From Labrenzia sp. 011 (GTDB lineage Bacteria > Pseudomonadota > Alphaproteobacteria > Rhizobiales > Stappiaceae): a stretch of DNA of 64,000 bases. This document shows, one piece after another, positions 9,072-19,504 of this stretch (within the stretch, counting starts at the first letter, position 1; each line of letters starts with the position of its first letter). The notes below the pieces were generated by a model. It saw only the letters and a list, made by a program, of their open reading frames with translations, did no database searches and had not been told where the DNA came from. The position numbers were made by a program, and so were the translations under genes. The stretch is taken from the NCBI RefSeq assembly GCF_003075075.1, contig NZ_QCYM01000003.1, positions 186,001-250,000 of the forward strand. Reading direction: 5' to 3'.

Positions 9072-10333
9072 GTCCGGGCTCCTTCGTCGTCTTCGAACGG
9101 CAGTCTTACGGTGACGCAGGCGAGGGCCGCGATTCCCTCCCTGCGGCCTGTGAAGCCCAGTTTCTCGGAGGTCGTGGCCTTGACGGACACCCGGGAGACC
9201 GGCAGACGGCAGATGTCGGCAATCGACGCGCGGATCCTGTCCCTGTGCGGACCGATCTTCGGCTCCTCGCAAACGACGGTGACATCGATATGGGCTATCC
9301 GTCCACCACGCTCCGTCAGACGGCGCATGGCGTCATGCTGGAACCTGTCGGAGGATGCTCCCTTCCACAGGGAATCGCTCGGGGGGAAATGCTGACCGAT
9401 GTCGCCGTCACCGATGGCGCCCAGGGTCGCGTCCGTGATGGCGTGCAGAACGACGTCGGCATCGGAATGTCCCTTGAGCTTTTGCGAATGCGGAATAGCG
9501 ACACCGCCGAGAATGACAGAATTGCCATCCTCGAAGGCATGGACATCGTAGCCTGTGCCCATGCGGATATCTGGCAGGTCCGAAAGCGGAGGGGGGGAGG
9601 AAACGGCCTGGGGCATTGTCAGTGCGCTCGCCTGTTTTTCCGCACGCCGGAGGTCGGCTGCGGTCGTGATCTTGAAGTTGGCCGGGTCTCCGGCGCTGAG
9701 AACGACCGTCATGCCGTCCCATTCGGCAAGGCTGGTGTCGTCGGGAAAATCCCTGCGGCCGGATTGGGCCGCATTCTCGTGGGCCCGGGAAATGCGCGCT
9801 AGCGGAAACGCCTGCGGGGTCTGAGCGGCCCACAGGCGCTCCCGGTCCACCGTTTCCAGTGGCCGGCCGGGGGCCGTCTGTTTCTTGAGCGTGTCGACGA
9901 TCTGCGTGGCGGCAAGCGCGCCCTCCGCTCCGGTGTCGAGTTCGGCAAGCAGACCGTCGATAACTTCGTGGGTCAGGAAGGGGCGCGCCGCGTCGTGGAT
10001 AAGGACATAGTCGCAAGGCACCGCCGAAAGTGCTCTCAGTCCCTCGCGCACGGATCCCTGACGGGTCTTGCTGCCGAAAACGGCGGGCAGGAGTTTCGGC
10101 TGCCAGGGTTCTGACGATGCCGCTACGGCATCGTCATACAGCCCGATATCGTCCGGGTGGATGACAGTCACCATATGTGAAATCCGGGGATGATTCCCAA
10201 GGACGTTCAGTGTATGGGTCAGCACCGGCCGGCCGGCAAGCAGCCGGTATTGTTTGGGGACAGAGGTATGGGCATCCGCCAGGCGCGACCCACGCCCAGC
10301 AGCAACAACGAGGGCTGCCACCGTTTTGGCCAT
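9068..10333 (-). CDS. ispDF: Bifunctional IspD/IspF enzyme of the MEP isoprenoid pathway
   Basis: A 421-residue fusion of two non-consecutive MEP-pathway enzymes. The N-terminal half is 2-C-methyl-D-erythritol 4-phosphate cytidylyltransferase, with the nucleotide loop [13 protein letters not shown] and [10 protein letters not shown]. The C-terminal half is MECDP synthase: [14 protein letters not shown] supplies the metal-binding Asp/His, and [15 protein letters not shown] and [11 protein letters not shown] complete the site. The fusion is typical of many alphaproteobacteria. The ATG at 10333 begins directly before the nucleotide-binding loop and is preferred over an upstream start. Confidence 0.96.
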   Translation of the reverse strand: MAKTVAALVVAAGRGSRLADAHTSVPKQYRLLAGRPVLTHTLNVLGNHPRISHMVTVIHPDDIGLYDDAVAASSEPWQPKLLPAVFGSKTRQGSVREGLRALSAVPCDYVLIHDAARPFLTHEVIDGLLAELDTGAEGALAATQIVDTLKKQTAPGRPLETVDRERLWAAQTPQAFPLARISRAHENAAQSGRRDFPDDTSLAEWDGMTVVLSAGDPANFKITTAADLRRAEKQASALTMPQAVSSPPPLSDLPDIRMGTGYDVHAFEDGNSVILGGVAIPHSQKLKGHSDADVVLHAITDATLGAIGDGDIGQHFPPSDSLWKGASSDRFQHDAMRRLTERGGRIAHIDVTVVCEEPKIGPHRDRIRASIADICRLPVSRVSVKATTSEKLGFTGRREGIAALACVTVRLPFEDDEGART

Positions 10334-10414
10334 TAGAGGTCTCCTTGCAGGGGGCCATTCCGAAACCATCGGACCGTCTTTAACGAAGAACTTGTCCCGA
10401 CTGCAAATTTTGAC

Positions 10415-10442
10415 TTGTTGCGCTGCGCAAATTGTCTACAAT
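10415..10442 (+). promoter_or_regulatory. Candidate promoter of dusB-ntrBC with a palindrome in the spacer
   Basis: TTGTTG (10415-10420) and TACAAT (10437-10442) are separated by 16 bases, resembling a housekeeping promoter facing dusB. The spacer region contains the perfect palindrome TTGCGC-T-GCGCAA (10418-10430), a plausible operator. The sequence elements are directly visible; promoter activity is inferred. Confidence 0.45.
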
Positions 10443-10491
10443 ATAGGCAATTAACAAAATGCACAGGCAGTGAGCAAAAGAAGAGAGCCTT

Positions 10492-11502
10492 GTGTCGCCA
10501 ACGATGAAACCACTTTCAATCGGCCGTCATACACTCGTCGGCAGGGCCGTGCTTGCGCCGATGTCCGGTGTTACCGACCTGCCGTTTCGCAGGCTGGCTG
10601 CACGATATGGCGCCGGCATGGTCGTCAGTGAAATGGTCGCGAGCGAGTCCTTCCTGAAAGGGGACGCGGAAACCCAGATGCGTGCCGAGGCCCAGGGGCA
10701 GGGTCTGCACGTGGTGCAACTTGCAGGCAGAGAGGCCCGCTGGATGGGCGAGGCGGCCAGGGTGATCGCCGATCTCGGGGCAGATGTCATCGACATCAAC
10801 ATGGGCTGTCCGGCCAAGAAGGTGACCTCCGGATATTCCGGCTCCGCCCTGATGCGCGACCTTGATCATGCCCTGTCGCTGATAGAAGCGACAGTCGACG
10901 CCGTCGACATTCCCGTGACGCTGAAAATGCGGCTCGGCTGGGACGAGCAGACCATCAATGCACCGGAGCTTGCCCGGCGCGCCGAGGCCGCGGGAGTGCA
11001 ACTGATCACCGTTCACGGCCGTACCCGCTGCCAGTTTTACAAGGGAACCGCCGATTGGCAGGCCATTGCCGCGGTCCGCAACGCGGTATCTGTGCCGTTG
11101 ATCGCCAATGGAGACTGCAGGAGCGTCGAGGATGCCGGGCGGATGCTTGCCCAATCGCGGGCCGACGGGGTGATGATCGGCCGGGGCGCCTATGGTCGTC
11201 CGTGGCTGCCCGGTCATGTCAGCCGCTTTCTGGAAACCGGGGAGCAGCTGGCCGAACCGGCAGGCACCGCTCTGGCCGACCTCGTCACAGAACATTACGA
11301 GGCCATCCTGGGGCACTACGGTCAGGCACAGGGATTGCGCATCGCGCGCAAGCATCTGGGCTGGTACCTGGATGCGGCCGGCGGCGGGGAAAGCTGTCCG
11401 GAAGCGCTCCGCAAGACTCTCATGACATCCCGTGAGCCAACGCAGGTCCTGCGTCTGGCTGCGGACTGGTTTTCTTCCTCCAGCAAACGGACAGCTGCGT
11501 GA
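10492..11502 (+). CDS. dusB: tRNA-dihydrouridine synthase (DusB type)
   Basis: FMN-dependent reductase that converts specific uridines of the tRNA D-loop to dihydrouridine, 336 aa. A TIM barrel is indicated by [20 protein letters not shown] and [17 protein letters not shown] contains the proton-donating Cys106, and [15 protein letters not shown] is also conserved. Start GTG 10492, or ATG four codons later. It overlaps ntrB by four bases (GTGA), which is the conserved dusB-ntrB-ntrC order of many alphaproteobacteria. Confidence 0.95.
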   Translation: MSPTMKPLSIGRHTLVGRAVLAPMSGVTDLPFRRLAARYGAGMVVSEMVASESFLKGDAETQMRAEAQGQGLHVVQLAGREARWMGEAARVIADLGADVIDINMGCPAKKVTSGYSGSALMRDLDHALSLIEATVDAVDIPVTLKMRLGWDEQTINAPELARRAEAAGVQLITVHGRTRCQFYKGTADWQAIAAVRNAVSVPLIANGDCRSVEDAGRMLAQSRADGVMIGRGAYGRPWLPGHVSRFLETGEQLAEPAGTALADLVTEHYEAILGHYGQAQGLRIARKHLGWYLDAAGGGESCPEALRKTLMTSREPTQVLRLAADWFSSSSKRTAA

Positions 11503-12650
11503 CGGATATTTTGTCTGCGACAGGCCGGACGGCCGCGCTTGCCAGTGACGGGCCGACAATACTGGATGCCTTGCCGCATCCCGTGCTTCTCGTTGCGCCT
11601 GACGGTGTCATCGAATCTGCCAATATGGCCGCGGAAATTTTCATGCGGTCGAGCGTCGCCGTGTTGCGGCGCCATCCCATCAGCGATTTCGTGCCCTTCG
11701 GCAGTCCGCTTCTGACCCTGATCGAGCAGGTGCGCGAGCGCGGTGCCGCCGTGAACGAATACAAGGTCGACATCGGCACGCCGCGTATCGGAGCACCCAG
11801 GGTGGTCGACATAAACGCGGCTCCGGTCGCAGACCGTCCGGGGGCTGTCGTCCTGATGTTCCAGGAACGCACCATGGCGGAAAAGATCGACCGCCAGCTG
11901 ACGTCCCGGGGGGCGGCGCGCACCGTGACGGGGCTGGCGGCAATGCTGGCCCACGAGATCAAGAACCCGCTGTCGGGGATCCGCGGTGCGGCGCAGCTGA
12001 TCGAACAGTCTGTTCCCAGCGAGGACCGGGCGCTCACCCGCCTCATCATGGACGAGACCGACCGGATCGTGAAACTGGTCGACCGTATGGAGGTCTTCTC
12101 CGACGAGCGGCCGATCGAGCGCGAACCGGTGAATATTCATGTGGTGCTGGACCATGTGAAACGCCTGTCGGACAGCGGGTTTGCCCGCGGCAAAAGGATC
12201 GTCGAAATCTACGACCCGTCGTTACCGGCGGTTTATGCCAACAAGGACCAGCTCATTCAGGTGTTCCTGAACCTTATCAAGAACGCCAGCGAGGCGATCG
12301 GTGACGATCCGGATGGAGAGATCCGCATCTCGACCGCCTTCAGGCCCGGCGTTCGGCTGTCCGTTCCAGGGACCGCGGAAAAGGTCGGCCTGCCGCTCGA
12401 ATTCTGTGTTCAGGACAATGGTCCCGGCGTGCCGGAAGACCTGCTACCGCATCTGTTCGAGCCATTCATTACCACCAAGACCAACGGATCCGGCCTGGGG
12501 CTGGCGCTCGTTGCAAAGATCATCGGCGACCATGGCGGCGTGATCGAGTGCGACAGTCAGCGTCAGAAGACCGTATTCCGGATTCTGTTGCCTGCCTATT
12601 CGGGCGAGGGCAACCCCGTATCCGACAAGCCGAACAAAGGAACTGATTGA
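11499..12650 (+). CDS. ntrB: Nitrogen regulation sensor kinase NtrB
   Basis: Cytosolic two-component histidine kinase/phosphatase that controls NtrC according to PII status, 383 aa. An N-terminal PAS-like domain spans about residues 20-125. The dimerisation/phosphoacceptor helix has His152 in [12 protein letters not shown]. The ATPase domain contains [13 protein letters not shown] (N box), [13 protein letters not shown] (G1) and [11 protein letters not shown] (G2). There are no membrane segments. Translation is coupled to dusB by a GTGA overlap and ntrC follows within 3 bases. Confidence 0.95.
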   Translation: MTDILSATGRTAALASDGPTILDALPHPVLLVAPDGVIESANMAAEIFMRSSVAVLRRHPISDFVPFGSPLLTLIEQVRERGAAVNEYKVDIGTPRIGAPRVVDINAAPVADRPGAVVLMFQERTMAEKIDRQLTSRGAARTVTGLAAMLAHEIKNPLSGIRGAAQLIEQSVPSEDRALTRLIMDETDRIVKLVDRMEVFSDERPIEREPVNIHVVLDHVKRLSDSGFARGKRIVEIYDPSLPAVYANKDQLIQVFLNLIKNASEAIGDDPDGEIRISTAFRPGVRLSVPGTAEKVGLPLEFCVQDNGPGVPEDLLPHLFEPFITTKTNGSGLGLALVAKIIGDHGGVIECDSQRQKTVFRILLPAYSGEGNPVSDKPNKGTD

Positions 12651-12652
12651 CC

Positions 12653-14092
12653 ATGCCAACAGGCACGATCCTAGTTGCAGACGACGATGCGGCGATCCGT
12701 ACCGTTCTCAATCAGGCGCTTTCCCGGGCTGGCTATACCGTCCGGCTGACCTCCAACGCATCGACACTGTGGCGGTGGGTCTCCTCGGGCGACGGCGATC
12801 TTGTCATCACCGACGTCGTCATGCCGGACGAGAATATCTTCGACGTGCTGCCGCGCATGAAAAAGATGCGTCCGGACCTTCCGGTCCTGGTCATGAGCGC
12901 CCAGAACACCTTCATGACAGCCATCAAGGCTTCGGAAAAGGGGGCCTATGAATATTTGCCAAAGCCCTTTGATCTGAAAGAGTTGACGAGCATTGTTCAA
13001 AGGGCGCTTGAAGAGCCGAAAAGGCGACCGGCCGTCGAGCTGGACGATGCCGGCGAGGGTATGCCCCTGGTGGGGCGTTCCCCGGCCATGCAGGAGATCT
13101 ACCGCGTCCTGGCCCGACTGATGCAGACCGATCTCACGGTGATGATCAATGGCGAGTCGGGAACCGGCAAGGAACTGGTCGCGCGCGCGCTGCACGACTA
13201 CGGGAAGCGTCGCAACGGGCCGTTCGTTGCCATCAACATGGCCGCGATCCCGAGGGATCTTATCGAGGCGGAATTGTTCGGCCATGAGAAAGGCGCCTTT
13301 ACCGGGGCTCAGAACCGCAGTTCCGGCCGCTTCGAGCAGGCTGATGGCGGAACGCTGTTCCTGGATGAAATCGGCGACATGCCGATGGAAGCCCAGACCC
13401 GGCTTCTGCGGGTTCTCCAGCAGGGGGAATATACGACCGTTGGCGGCCGCACGCCGATCAAGACCGACGTGCGGATTGTTGCTGCGACGAACAAGGATCT
13501 GCGCCATCTCATCAATCAGGGCCTGTTCCGTGAGGACCTGTATTTCCGTCTGAACGTGGTTCCGATCCGCCTTCCGCCTCTGCGTGAGCGGGTGGAGGAC
13601 ATTCCCGACCTCGTGCGGCACTTTTTTGCCATTGTGGAGAAGGAAGGCCTGCCTGCGAAACAGGTCGACCAGAGCGCTCTCAATCTCCTGCGCCGGTATC
13701 GCTGGCCGGGGAACGTGCGCGAGCTAGAAAACCTCGTTCGGCGTCTCGCTGCGCTCTATCCGCAGGATGTGATCAGCGAAAACCTCCTGGAGCATGAATT
13801 GAGCCAGCCGTCGGTTTCCTCCATGGAGGAGGAGACGGCGGAAACCGTGAATCTGGGCGGTTCGGTCGAACGGTACCTTGCCGGGTATTTTGATACCTTT
13901 GGCGATGCCTTGCCGCCTCCGGGTCTCTATCATCGCATTCTGCGCGAGGTGGAATATCCCCTGATCAGCGCTGCTCTTGCGGCAACGCGCGGCAACCAGA
14001 TCAAGGCTGCCGAACTGCTCGGTGTGAACCGCAACACCCTGCGCAAGAAGATCCGGGACCTGGACATTCAGGTGATGCGTTCGACGCGATAG
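12653..14092 (+). CDS. ntrC: Nitrogen regulation response regulator NtrC (sigma-54 activator)
   Basis: 479 residues. The receiver domain has phospho-acceptor Asp54 ([11 protein letters not shown]). The AAA+ sigma-54 interaction domain has Walker A GESGTGKE, the intact GAFTGA loop (EKGAFTGAQ) and Walker [14 protein letters not shown]-terminal Fis-type HTH ends with [17 protein letters not shown]. It activates nitrogen-scavenging genes when phosphorylated by NtrB. ATG 12653 is preferred; a TTG two codons upstream overlaps the ntrB stop. The next gene is 240 bases away, so ntrYX probably has its own promoter. Confidence 0.96.
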   Translation: MPTGTILVADDDAAIRTVLNQALSRAGYTVRLTSNASTLWRWVSSGDGDLVITDVVMPDENIFDVLPRMKKMRPDLPVLVMSAQNTFMTAIKASEKGAYEYLPKPFDLKELTSIVQRALEEPKRRPAVELDDAGEGMPLVGRSPAMQEIYRVLARLMQTDLTVMINGESGTGKELVARALHDYGKRRNGPFVAINMAAIPRDLIEAELFGHEKGAFTGAQNRSSGRFEQADGGTLFLDEIGDMPMEAQTRLLRVLQQGEYTTVGGRTPIKTDVRIVAATNKDLRHLINQGLFREDLYFRLNVVPIRLPPLRERVEDIPDLVRHFFAIVEKEGLPAKQVDQSALNLLRRYRWPGNVRELENLVRRLAALYPQDVISENLLEHELSQPSVSSMEEETAETVNLGGSVERYLAGYFDTFGDALPPPGLYHRILREVEYPLISAALAATRGNQIKAAELLGVNRNTLRKKIRDLDIQVMRSTR

Positions 14093-14332
14093 GAAGACCG
14101 GGCCTGCCGCCGTTGCCCCAGCCTTGGCGGGCCGGGACCATGATCTGCCGGAAAAGCGCAGGGATAAAATCGCTGCGCGTCCTGCAGACCCCGCTTGCGG
14201 CGAGTCGTCCACCGCAATTTTTCGTGCTTCCGGTTCCCCTGTCGCAATTCGGCAACATTGTGTGATAAGTTTGCCGCAAACAATCTATGAAACCTGTGCC
14301 GCGTTTTTCCGACGGCATGCGTTCGGGGTCCG

Positions 14333-16597
14333 ATGATACTAGAAGCGGCACAGCAGTCCGTTGCACAATCGAGCGCTGCGGGAAGGATCTGGCGACGCGC
14401 CGGTCTTGCGATCATGGTTGTCGCACTGATCTCCATCGGTGTGACCTTCGCCATTCTCATGGGACTCACCTCGATCGATCCCACCCGCGACGTCATCAAG
14501 ACCGCGATGACGATCAACGGCGCCCTCGCTGCGATTCTGCTCGGCGTCATCGCCTTCGAGATTCTCAAACTCTGGCAGGCACGGCGCCGGGGGCGGGCGG
14601 CCGCCAGGCTGCATGTGCGGGTGGTTGCTCTTTTCAGCGTGGTGGCGGCCGTTCCCGCCGTGCTCATGGCGATACTGGCCGCCATTACGCTCGACCGCGG
14701 GCTGGACCGGTGGTTCGAGGACCGCACGCGCCAGATCATCGACAATGCTCTGACCGTTGCGCAGGCCTATCTTCAGGAACACGCAAGGGTATTGCGTGGC
14801 GACCTGATCGCCATGACAAATGATATCGACCGGGCCAAGGCGGTCTATGATTTCGAGCCGTCGCGTTTCGACCAGTTCTTCGCGACACAGGTGTCGCTGC
14901 GGGGCATACTCGCCGCTTTCATACTCAACGAAAACGGCGAAGTGGTCACGCGGATCATTATCGATCCCAACGTCGATATTCCGCTGCCCCCCGCCGACAG
15001 TTTCTTCAAGGCCAAGTCCGGCGATCCGATCCTGATCGCACCGGGGAGTTCCAATCTCGTCGGCGGTGTCATGAAACTGTCGGCCTACGACGATTTTTAT
15101 CTTTATGCGGTGCGGGCGATCGATCCGCGTGTGGTTGAATATCTTCGCCTGGCCGAGGATGGTGCCTCCGAATACCAGCAGATGGAGAGCAGCCGGTTCG
15201 GTGTGCAGGTGGCCTTTGCCCTTGTCTATCTCGGTGTCGCGCTCGTGCTGCTTTTGTCGGCCATCTGGATCGGATTCGGTTTCGCAAATCGATTGGTGTC
15301 ACCGATCCGCGCGCTGATTTCAGCTGCCGACGAGGTTTCCAAGGGGAATCTGGCGGTGAAGGTCGGGACGGAAAAATCCGCGGGTGACCTGGCCAATCTC
15401 GGGGCGACCTTCAACAAGATGACCGGTCAGCTCCTGGGGCAGAGGGACGCGTTGCTGGCTGCCAACGAACAGATCGACCGGCGCCGCCGCTTCAACGAGG
15501 CCGTGCTGTCCGGCGTCTCGACCGGTGTCATCGGTGTCGACGACGAAGGCTCCATCATGCTGATCAACAGATCGGCCCTGGAGCTCCTGCAGCTCGACGA
15601 AGTTCAGATTCTCAACAAGTCCCTCGTCGAAGTGGTGCCCGAGCTGAAGGACTGCATTTGCGAAGCCCTGCAGAACCCCGGCGACAGGCGTCCGGAAGCG
15701 CAGATCGAGATCAGCAGGGGCGGGCGGCTGCGCACGATCAATGTGCGGATCACCAGCGAACAGTCGACGCGCCGGGAACACGGTTTCGTGGTGACGCTGG
15801 ACGATATTACCGATCTCGTTTCCGCGCAGCGCAATTCGGCCTGGGCGGATGTTGCGCGCAGGATCGCGCATGAAATCAAGAATCCCCTGACGCCGATACA
15901 GCTATCCGCCGAGCGCATCCGCAGACGATACGGAAAACGCATTGAAGAAGACCGCGAGGTGTTCGACCAGTGTATCGACACGATCGTCCGGCAGGTCGGC
16001 GATATCGGCCAGATGGTCGATGAATTCTCCTCCTTCGCCCGCATGCGCAAGCCCACCAAGTCGAAGGGCGATCTTCGCGAGGCGGTGCGCGATGCCGCCT
16101 TCATGCAGTCGGTGGCAAATCCGGAGATCAGTGTTAAGGCCGAAGTGCCCGGTGAACCGGTGGAAGCTGTCTTCGACGCACGCCTTGTCGGGCAGGCACT
16201 GACGAATGTGGTCAAGAACGCGACTGAAGCGGTAAGCTCGAGAACGGGCGAGAACCTGCCGCAAGGCAAGGTCACCGTGCACCTGCGCGGGGCTGCTGAA
16301 GACGGAAGCGGCCGGATCGTGATAGACGTCACTGACAACGGCATCGGCCTGCCGGAAGAAAACAGAAGCCGCCTGCTGGAGCCCTACATGACCACGCGGG
16401 AAAAGGGCACGGGCCTCGGCCTTGCCATTGTGCGGAAGATTCTTGAAGACCACGGGGGCGGCATCGAATTGCTCGACGCCCCCAAATCCAACCCTGAAGA
16501 TACGGGAACTCTTGTCCGTCTGACACTGGCAGTCCATGCCGACAGCGAACCGGAGACCGAGGACAGAGATCAAGCAGTGACTGCCCATGGCGCATGA
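14333..16597 (+). CDS. ntrY: NtrY membrane histidine kinase
   Basis: A 754-residue sensor kinase. Three hydrophobic segments lie in the first ~120 residues, followed by a periplasmic region (about 120-285), another membrane segment, a HAMP domain, a PAS domain and a kinase core. The phospho-acceptor is His513 in [27 protein letters not shown], and an HATPase with TREKGTGLGLAIVRKIL follows. NtrYX systems in alphaproteobacteria respond to nitrogen and redox state and affect the cell envelope. The end overlaps ntrX by 11 bases. Confidence 0.95.
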   Translation: MILEAAQQSVAQSSAAGRIWRRAGLAIMVVALISIGVTFAILMGLTSIDPTRDVIKTAMTINGALAAILLGVIAFEILKLWQARRRGRAAARLHVRVVALFSVVAAVPAVLMAILAAITLDRGLDRWFEDRTRQIIDNALTVAQAYLQEHARVLRGDLIAMTNDIDRAKAVYDFEPSRFDQFFATQVSLRGILAAFILNENGEVVTRIIIDPNVDIPLPPADSFFKAKSGDPILIAPGSSNLVGGVMKLSAYDDFYLYAVRAIDPRVVEYLRLAEDGASEYQQMESSRFGVQVAFALVYLGVALVLLLSAIWIGFGFANRLVSPIRALISAADEVSKGNLAVKVGTEKSAGDLANLGATFNKMTGQLLGQRDALLAANEQIDRRRRFNEAVLSGVSTGVIGVDDEGSIMLINRSALELLQLDEVQILNKSLVEVVPELKDCICEALQNPGDRRPEAQIEISRGGRLRTINVRITSEQSTRREHGFVVTLDDITDLVSAQRNSAWADVARRIAHEIKNPLTPIQLSAERIRRRYGKRIEEDREVFDQCIDTIVRQVGDIGQMVDEFSSFARMRKPTKSKGDLREAVRDAAFMQSVANPEISVKAEVPGEPVEAVFDARLVGQALTNVVKNATEAVSSRTGENLPQGKVTVHLRGAAEDGSGRIVIDVTDNGIGLPEENRSRLLEPYMTTREKGTGLGLAIVRKILEDHGGGIELLDAPKSNPEDTGTLVRLTLAVHADSEPETEDRDQAVTAHGA

Positions 16598-17954
16598 TAT
16601 TCTTGTCGTAGACGATGAAACCGATATCCGGGAAATGATTGCCGGTATCCTGGATGACGACGGGTACGGAACCCGGACAGCTGCCGATTCCGACCGCGCA
16701 CTGGCCGCGGTCAAGGAACGCAGGCCGTCTCTCGTCATTCTGGATATCTGGCTTCAGGGCAGCCGGCTCGACGGGCTGGCGCTTCTGGATGTGCTGAAGG
16801 AAACCGACCCGGACCTGCCGGTTGTGATCATTTCCGGTCACGGCAATATCGAGACGGCGGTTTCGGCGATCAAGCGGGGCGCCTACGATTATATCGAAAA
16901 GCCCTTCAAGGCGGACCGCCTCGTTCATATTGTCGAACGGGCGCTGGAGGCATCGAGCCTGAAACGCGAAATCCGCGATCTGAAGCAGCGCAGTGGCGAA
17001 ACCAGCGACATCGTCGGCAATTCCTCCGCCGCCCATAATCTGCGCCAGACGATCCAGAAGGTGGCCGCCACCAACAGCCGCATCCTGATCATCGGCCCGT
17101 CCGGGGCGGGCAAGGAGCGGGCGGCCCGCATGATCCACGATCTGTCGGCACGGGCGAAGAGTCCCTTCGTCGTCTTGAATGCGGCCACGATCACGCCGGC
17201 GCGCATGGAAGAAGAGCTGTTCGGCATCGAGGATGAGAGCGGGGGCCTGCGGAAAATCGGCGCGCTCGAGGAAGCCCATGGCGGCACGCTCTATCTTGAT
17301 GAAGTTGCCGACATGCCTGCCGAGACCCAGGGCAAGATCCTGAGAGTTCTGGTCGAGCAGAGTTTTTCCCGGGTCGGTGGCACACAGAAGGTTCAGGTCG
17401 ATATCCGGATCCTGTCGTCCACTTCAAAGAACCTGGAGGAACATATCGGCTCCGGACTGTTCCGGCAGGATCTCTATCACCGGCTCAGCGTGGTTCCCCT
17501 GCGCGTACCGGGGCTGTCTGAACGGCGCGAGGATATTCCGGTACTGGTTCATCACTTCATGGAACAGATCTCGGCGGCTTCCGGCATTCCGCTTCGGCCG
17601 ATCGGCGACGATGCCATGGCGGTTCTGCAGACCCATGACTGGCCGGGAAATGTCCGTCAGCTCCGCAACAATGTGGAGCGGCTTCTGATCCTCAGCCGAG
17701 GTGATCCGGACAGCACGATCACGGCCGACCTGCTGCCGGCGGAAATCGGTGAGACCCTGCCGCATTTGCCGTCGTCCGGCACCGGTGAACACCTCATGTC
17801 CGTGCCCTTGCGGGAGGCGCGCGAGATTTTCGAGCGCGAGTATCTGCAGGCGCAGATCAAGCGATTTGACGGGAACATCTCGCGGACGGCCGAATTTGTG
17901 GGTATGGAACGGTCTGCACTTCACCGCAAACTGAAAACCCTCGGCATGACGTGA
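16587..17954 (+). CDS. ntrX: NtrX response regulator (NtrC-like but without the GAFTGA loop)
   Basis: 455 residues: receiver domain with Asp53 (SLVILDIWLQGS), an AAA+ domain with Walker A GPSGAGKERAAR and Walker B GGTLYLDEVAD, and a Fis-like HTH (GMERSALHRKLKTLGM). Where NtrC has GAFTGA, this protein reads EELFGIEDESGGLRKIG, so the sigma-54 contact motif is missing. Loss of the loop is known for alphaproteobacterial NtrX and suggests it does not act as a classical sigma-54 activator. Cotranscribed with ntrY. Confidence 0.95.
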   Translation: MAHDILVVDDETDIREMIAGILDDDGYGTRTAADSDRALAAVKERRPSLVILDIWLQGSRLDGLALLDVLKETDPDLPVVIISGHGNIETAVSAIKRGAYDYIEKPFKADRLVHIVERALEASSLKREIRDLKQRSGETSDIVGNSSAAHNLRQTIQKVAATNSRILIIGPSGAGKERAARMIHDLSARAKSPFVVLNAATITPARMEEELFGIEDESGGLRKIGALEEAHGGTLYLDEVADMPAETQGKILRVLVEQSFSRVGGTQKVQVDIRILSSTSKNLEEHIGSGLFRQDLYHRLSVVPLRVPGLSERREDIPVLVHHFMEQISAASGIPLRPIGDDAMAVLQTHDWPGNVRQLRNNVERLLILSRGDPDSTITADLLPAEIGETLPHLPSSGTGEHLMSVPLREAREIFEREYLQAQIKRFDGNISRTAEFVGMERSALHRKLKTLGMT

Positions 17955-18024
17955 CTGCTGTGAAGCACCGGTATCTATCGCTTTACGCTCAAGACAAACG
18001 GCAGAGCGGGAAAGGTTTCCTCCC

Positions 18025-19401
18025 ATGAAAATCGTCATTTGCGGCGCCGGACAGGTCGGCTACGGCATTGCTGAACGCCTTGCCGCGGAGCAGAACGACG
18101 TGTCCGTGATCGATTCCTCGCCACAGCTGATCAACGCCATCGGCGATCAGCTGGACGTGCGCGGTTTCGTCGGGCATGGGGCGCATCCGGATATCCTGGC
18201 CCAGGCCGGCGCCGAAGAAGCGGACATGATCGTCGCCGTCACCCTGTATGATGAAGTCAACATGGTGGCCTGCCAGGTGGCGCATTCGCTGTTCAACGTG
18301 CCGACCAAGGTCGCGCGGATCCGGGCGCAATCCTATCTGCAGGGCCGCTGGCGCAACCTTTTTTCCCGCGATCACATGCCCATCGACGTGATTATTTCAC
18401 CGGAAATCGAGGTCGGTGAGATGGTGCTGCGCCGCCTGGCGCTGCCCGGCGCCGTGGAAACGGTCCGGTTTGCTGATGATCACGTGGTGGTTGTCGGCAT
18501 TATCTGCGAGGAAGATTGCCCTGTCGTCGACACACCGCTGCGTCAGCTGACGGAACTGTTTCCGGATCTGGGGGCTGTTGTCGTCGGGATCTATCGCAAT
18601 AACCGGCTTTTTGTACCCAAGAGCAGCGACGCCATCCTGACCGGAGACCTGGCCTATGTGGTCGCGCGGCGTGACCAGGTGCGCCGAACGCTGAGCATTT
18701 TCGGGCATGAAGAGCCCGAAGCAGCCAAGGTGGTGATCGCCGGTGGCGGCAATATCGGCCTTTATGTCGCCAAGGCTCTGGAGCAGCGGCAGTCCGGCAC
18801 AAAAATCAAGCTGATCGAGGCTTCGCGCGAACGGGCCATGTCGGTCGCCGATGAGCTCAAGCGATCCGTCATCCTGCACGGCAGCGCACTGGACCAGACC
18901 ATCCTGAACGAGGCGGATGCCGGCGATGCCGACACCATGGTGGCGCTGACCAACGACGACGAGGTGAATATCCTTTCCTCGGTGATGGCGAAAAAGCTCG
19001 GCTGCAAGCGGTCTCTGTCGCTGTTGAACAATCCGAGTTATCCGGCCTTTGCCAATGCCCTTGGCATCGACGCCTTCATCAATCCCCGGGCGGTGACCAT
19101 TTCGCGCATTCTCCAGCATGTGCGCCGCGGCCGCATCCGGGGCGTTCATTCCCTGCAGAACGGTGCGGCGGAAATCGTCGAGGCCGAGGCTCTGGATACG
19201 TCGCCGCTTGTCGGCAAGCCCTTGCGGGACATCGATCTTCCCTCCGGTATCCGTGTCGGTGCGGTTTTCCGGGCCGGGGAAGTTCTCACGCCGAACGGCG
19301 ACCTCCAGATCCAGGCTCAGGACAGGATCGTGATTTTTGCGGTTGCGAGCCGTGTACGGCAGGTCGAACAGATGTTCCGGGTCAGCCTGGACTTCTTTTA
19401 A
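18025..19401 (+). CDS. trkA: Trk potassium uptake protein TrkA
   Basis: A 458-residue cytosolic gating subunit of the Trk K+ transporter. It has two RCK units, each an NAD-binding TrkA-N fold (MKIVICGAGQVGYGIAERLA at residue 1 and KVVIAGGGNIGLYVAKALE near residue 233) followed by a TrkA-C domain. The channel subunit TrkH is not in the window. It follows ntrYX by 70 bases in the same direction, a conserved ntrYX-trkA order in Rhizobiales. Confidence 0.95.
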   Translation: MKIVICGAGQVGYGIAERLAAEQNDVSVIDSSPQLINAIGDQLDVRGFVGHGAHPDILAQAGAEEADMIVAVTLYDEVNMVACQVAHSLFNVPTKVARIRAQSYLQGRWRNLFSRDHMPIDVIISPEIEVGEMVLRRLALPGAVETVRFADDHVVVVGIICEEDCPVVDTPLRQLTELFPDLGAVVVGIYRNNRLFVPKSSDAILTGDLAYVVARRDQVRRTLSIFGHEEPEAAKVVIAGGGNIGLYVAKALEQRQSGTKIKLIEASRERAMSVADELKRSVILHGSALDQTILNEADAGDADTMVALTNDDEVNILSSVMAKKLGCKRSLSLLNNPSYPAFANALGIDAFINPRAVTISRILQHVRRGRIRGVHSLQNGAAEIVEAEALDTSPLVGKPLRDIDLPSGIRVGAVFRAGEVLTPNGDLQIQAQDRIVIFAVASRVRQVEQMFRVSLDFF

Positions 19402-19504
19402 GACGTTTTGGACGCTTTCTGGCCTTGCGTTTGTCGGACCTTGTGGTCAAATTTCAAAAGAAACCAATCGGTTCGCCGAGAACCATCTCTTCTCTGGAGG
19501 AAAC

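Noticed and set aside
9072-9272. N-terminal extension of the cinA gene
   Set aside because: The extra 67 codons overlap the conserved IspF coding sequence and are Arg-rich nonsense. ATG 9071 overlaps the ispDF stop and starts the real domain.
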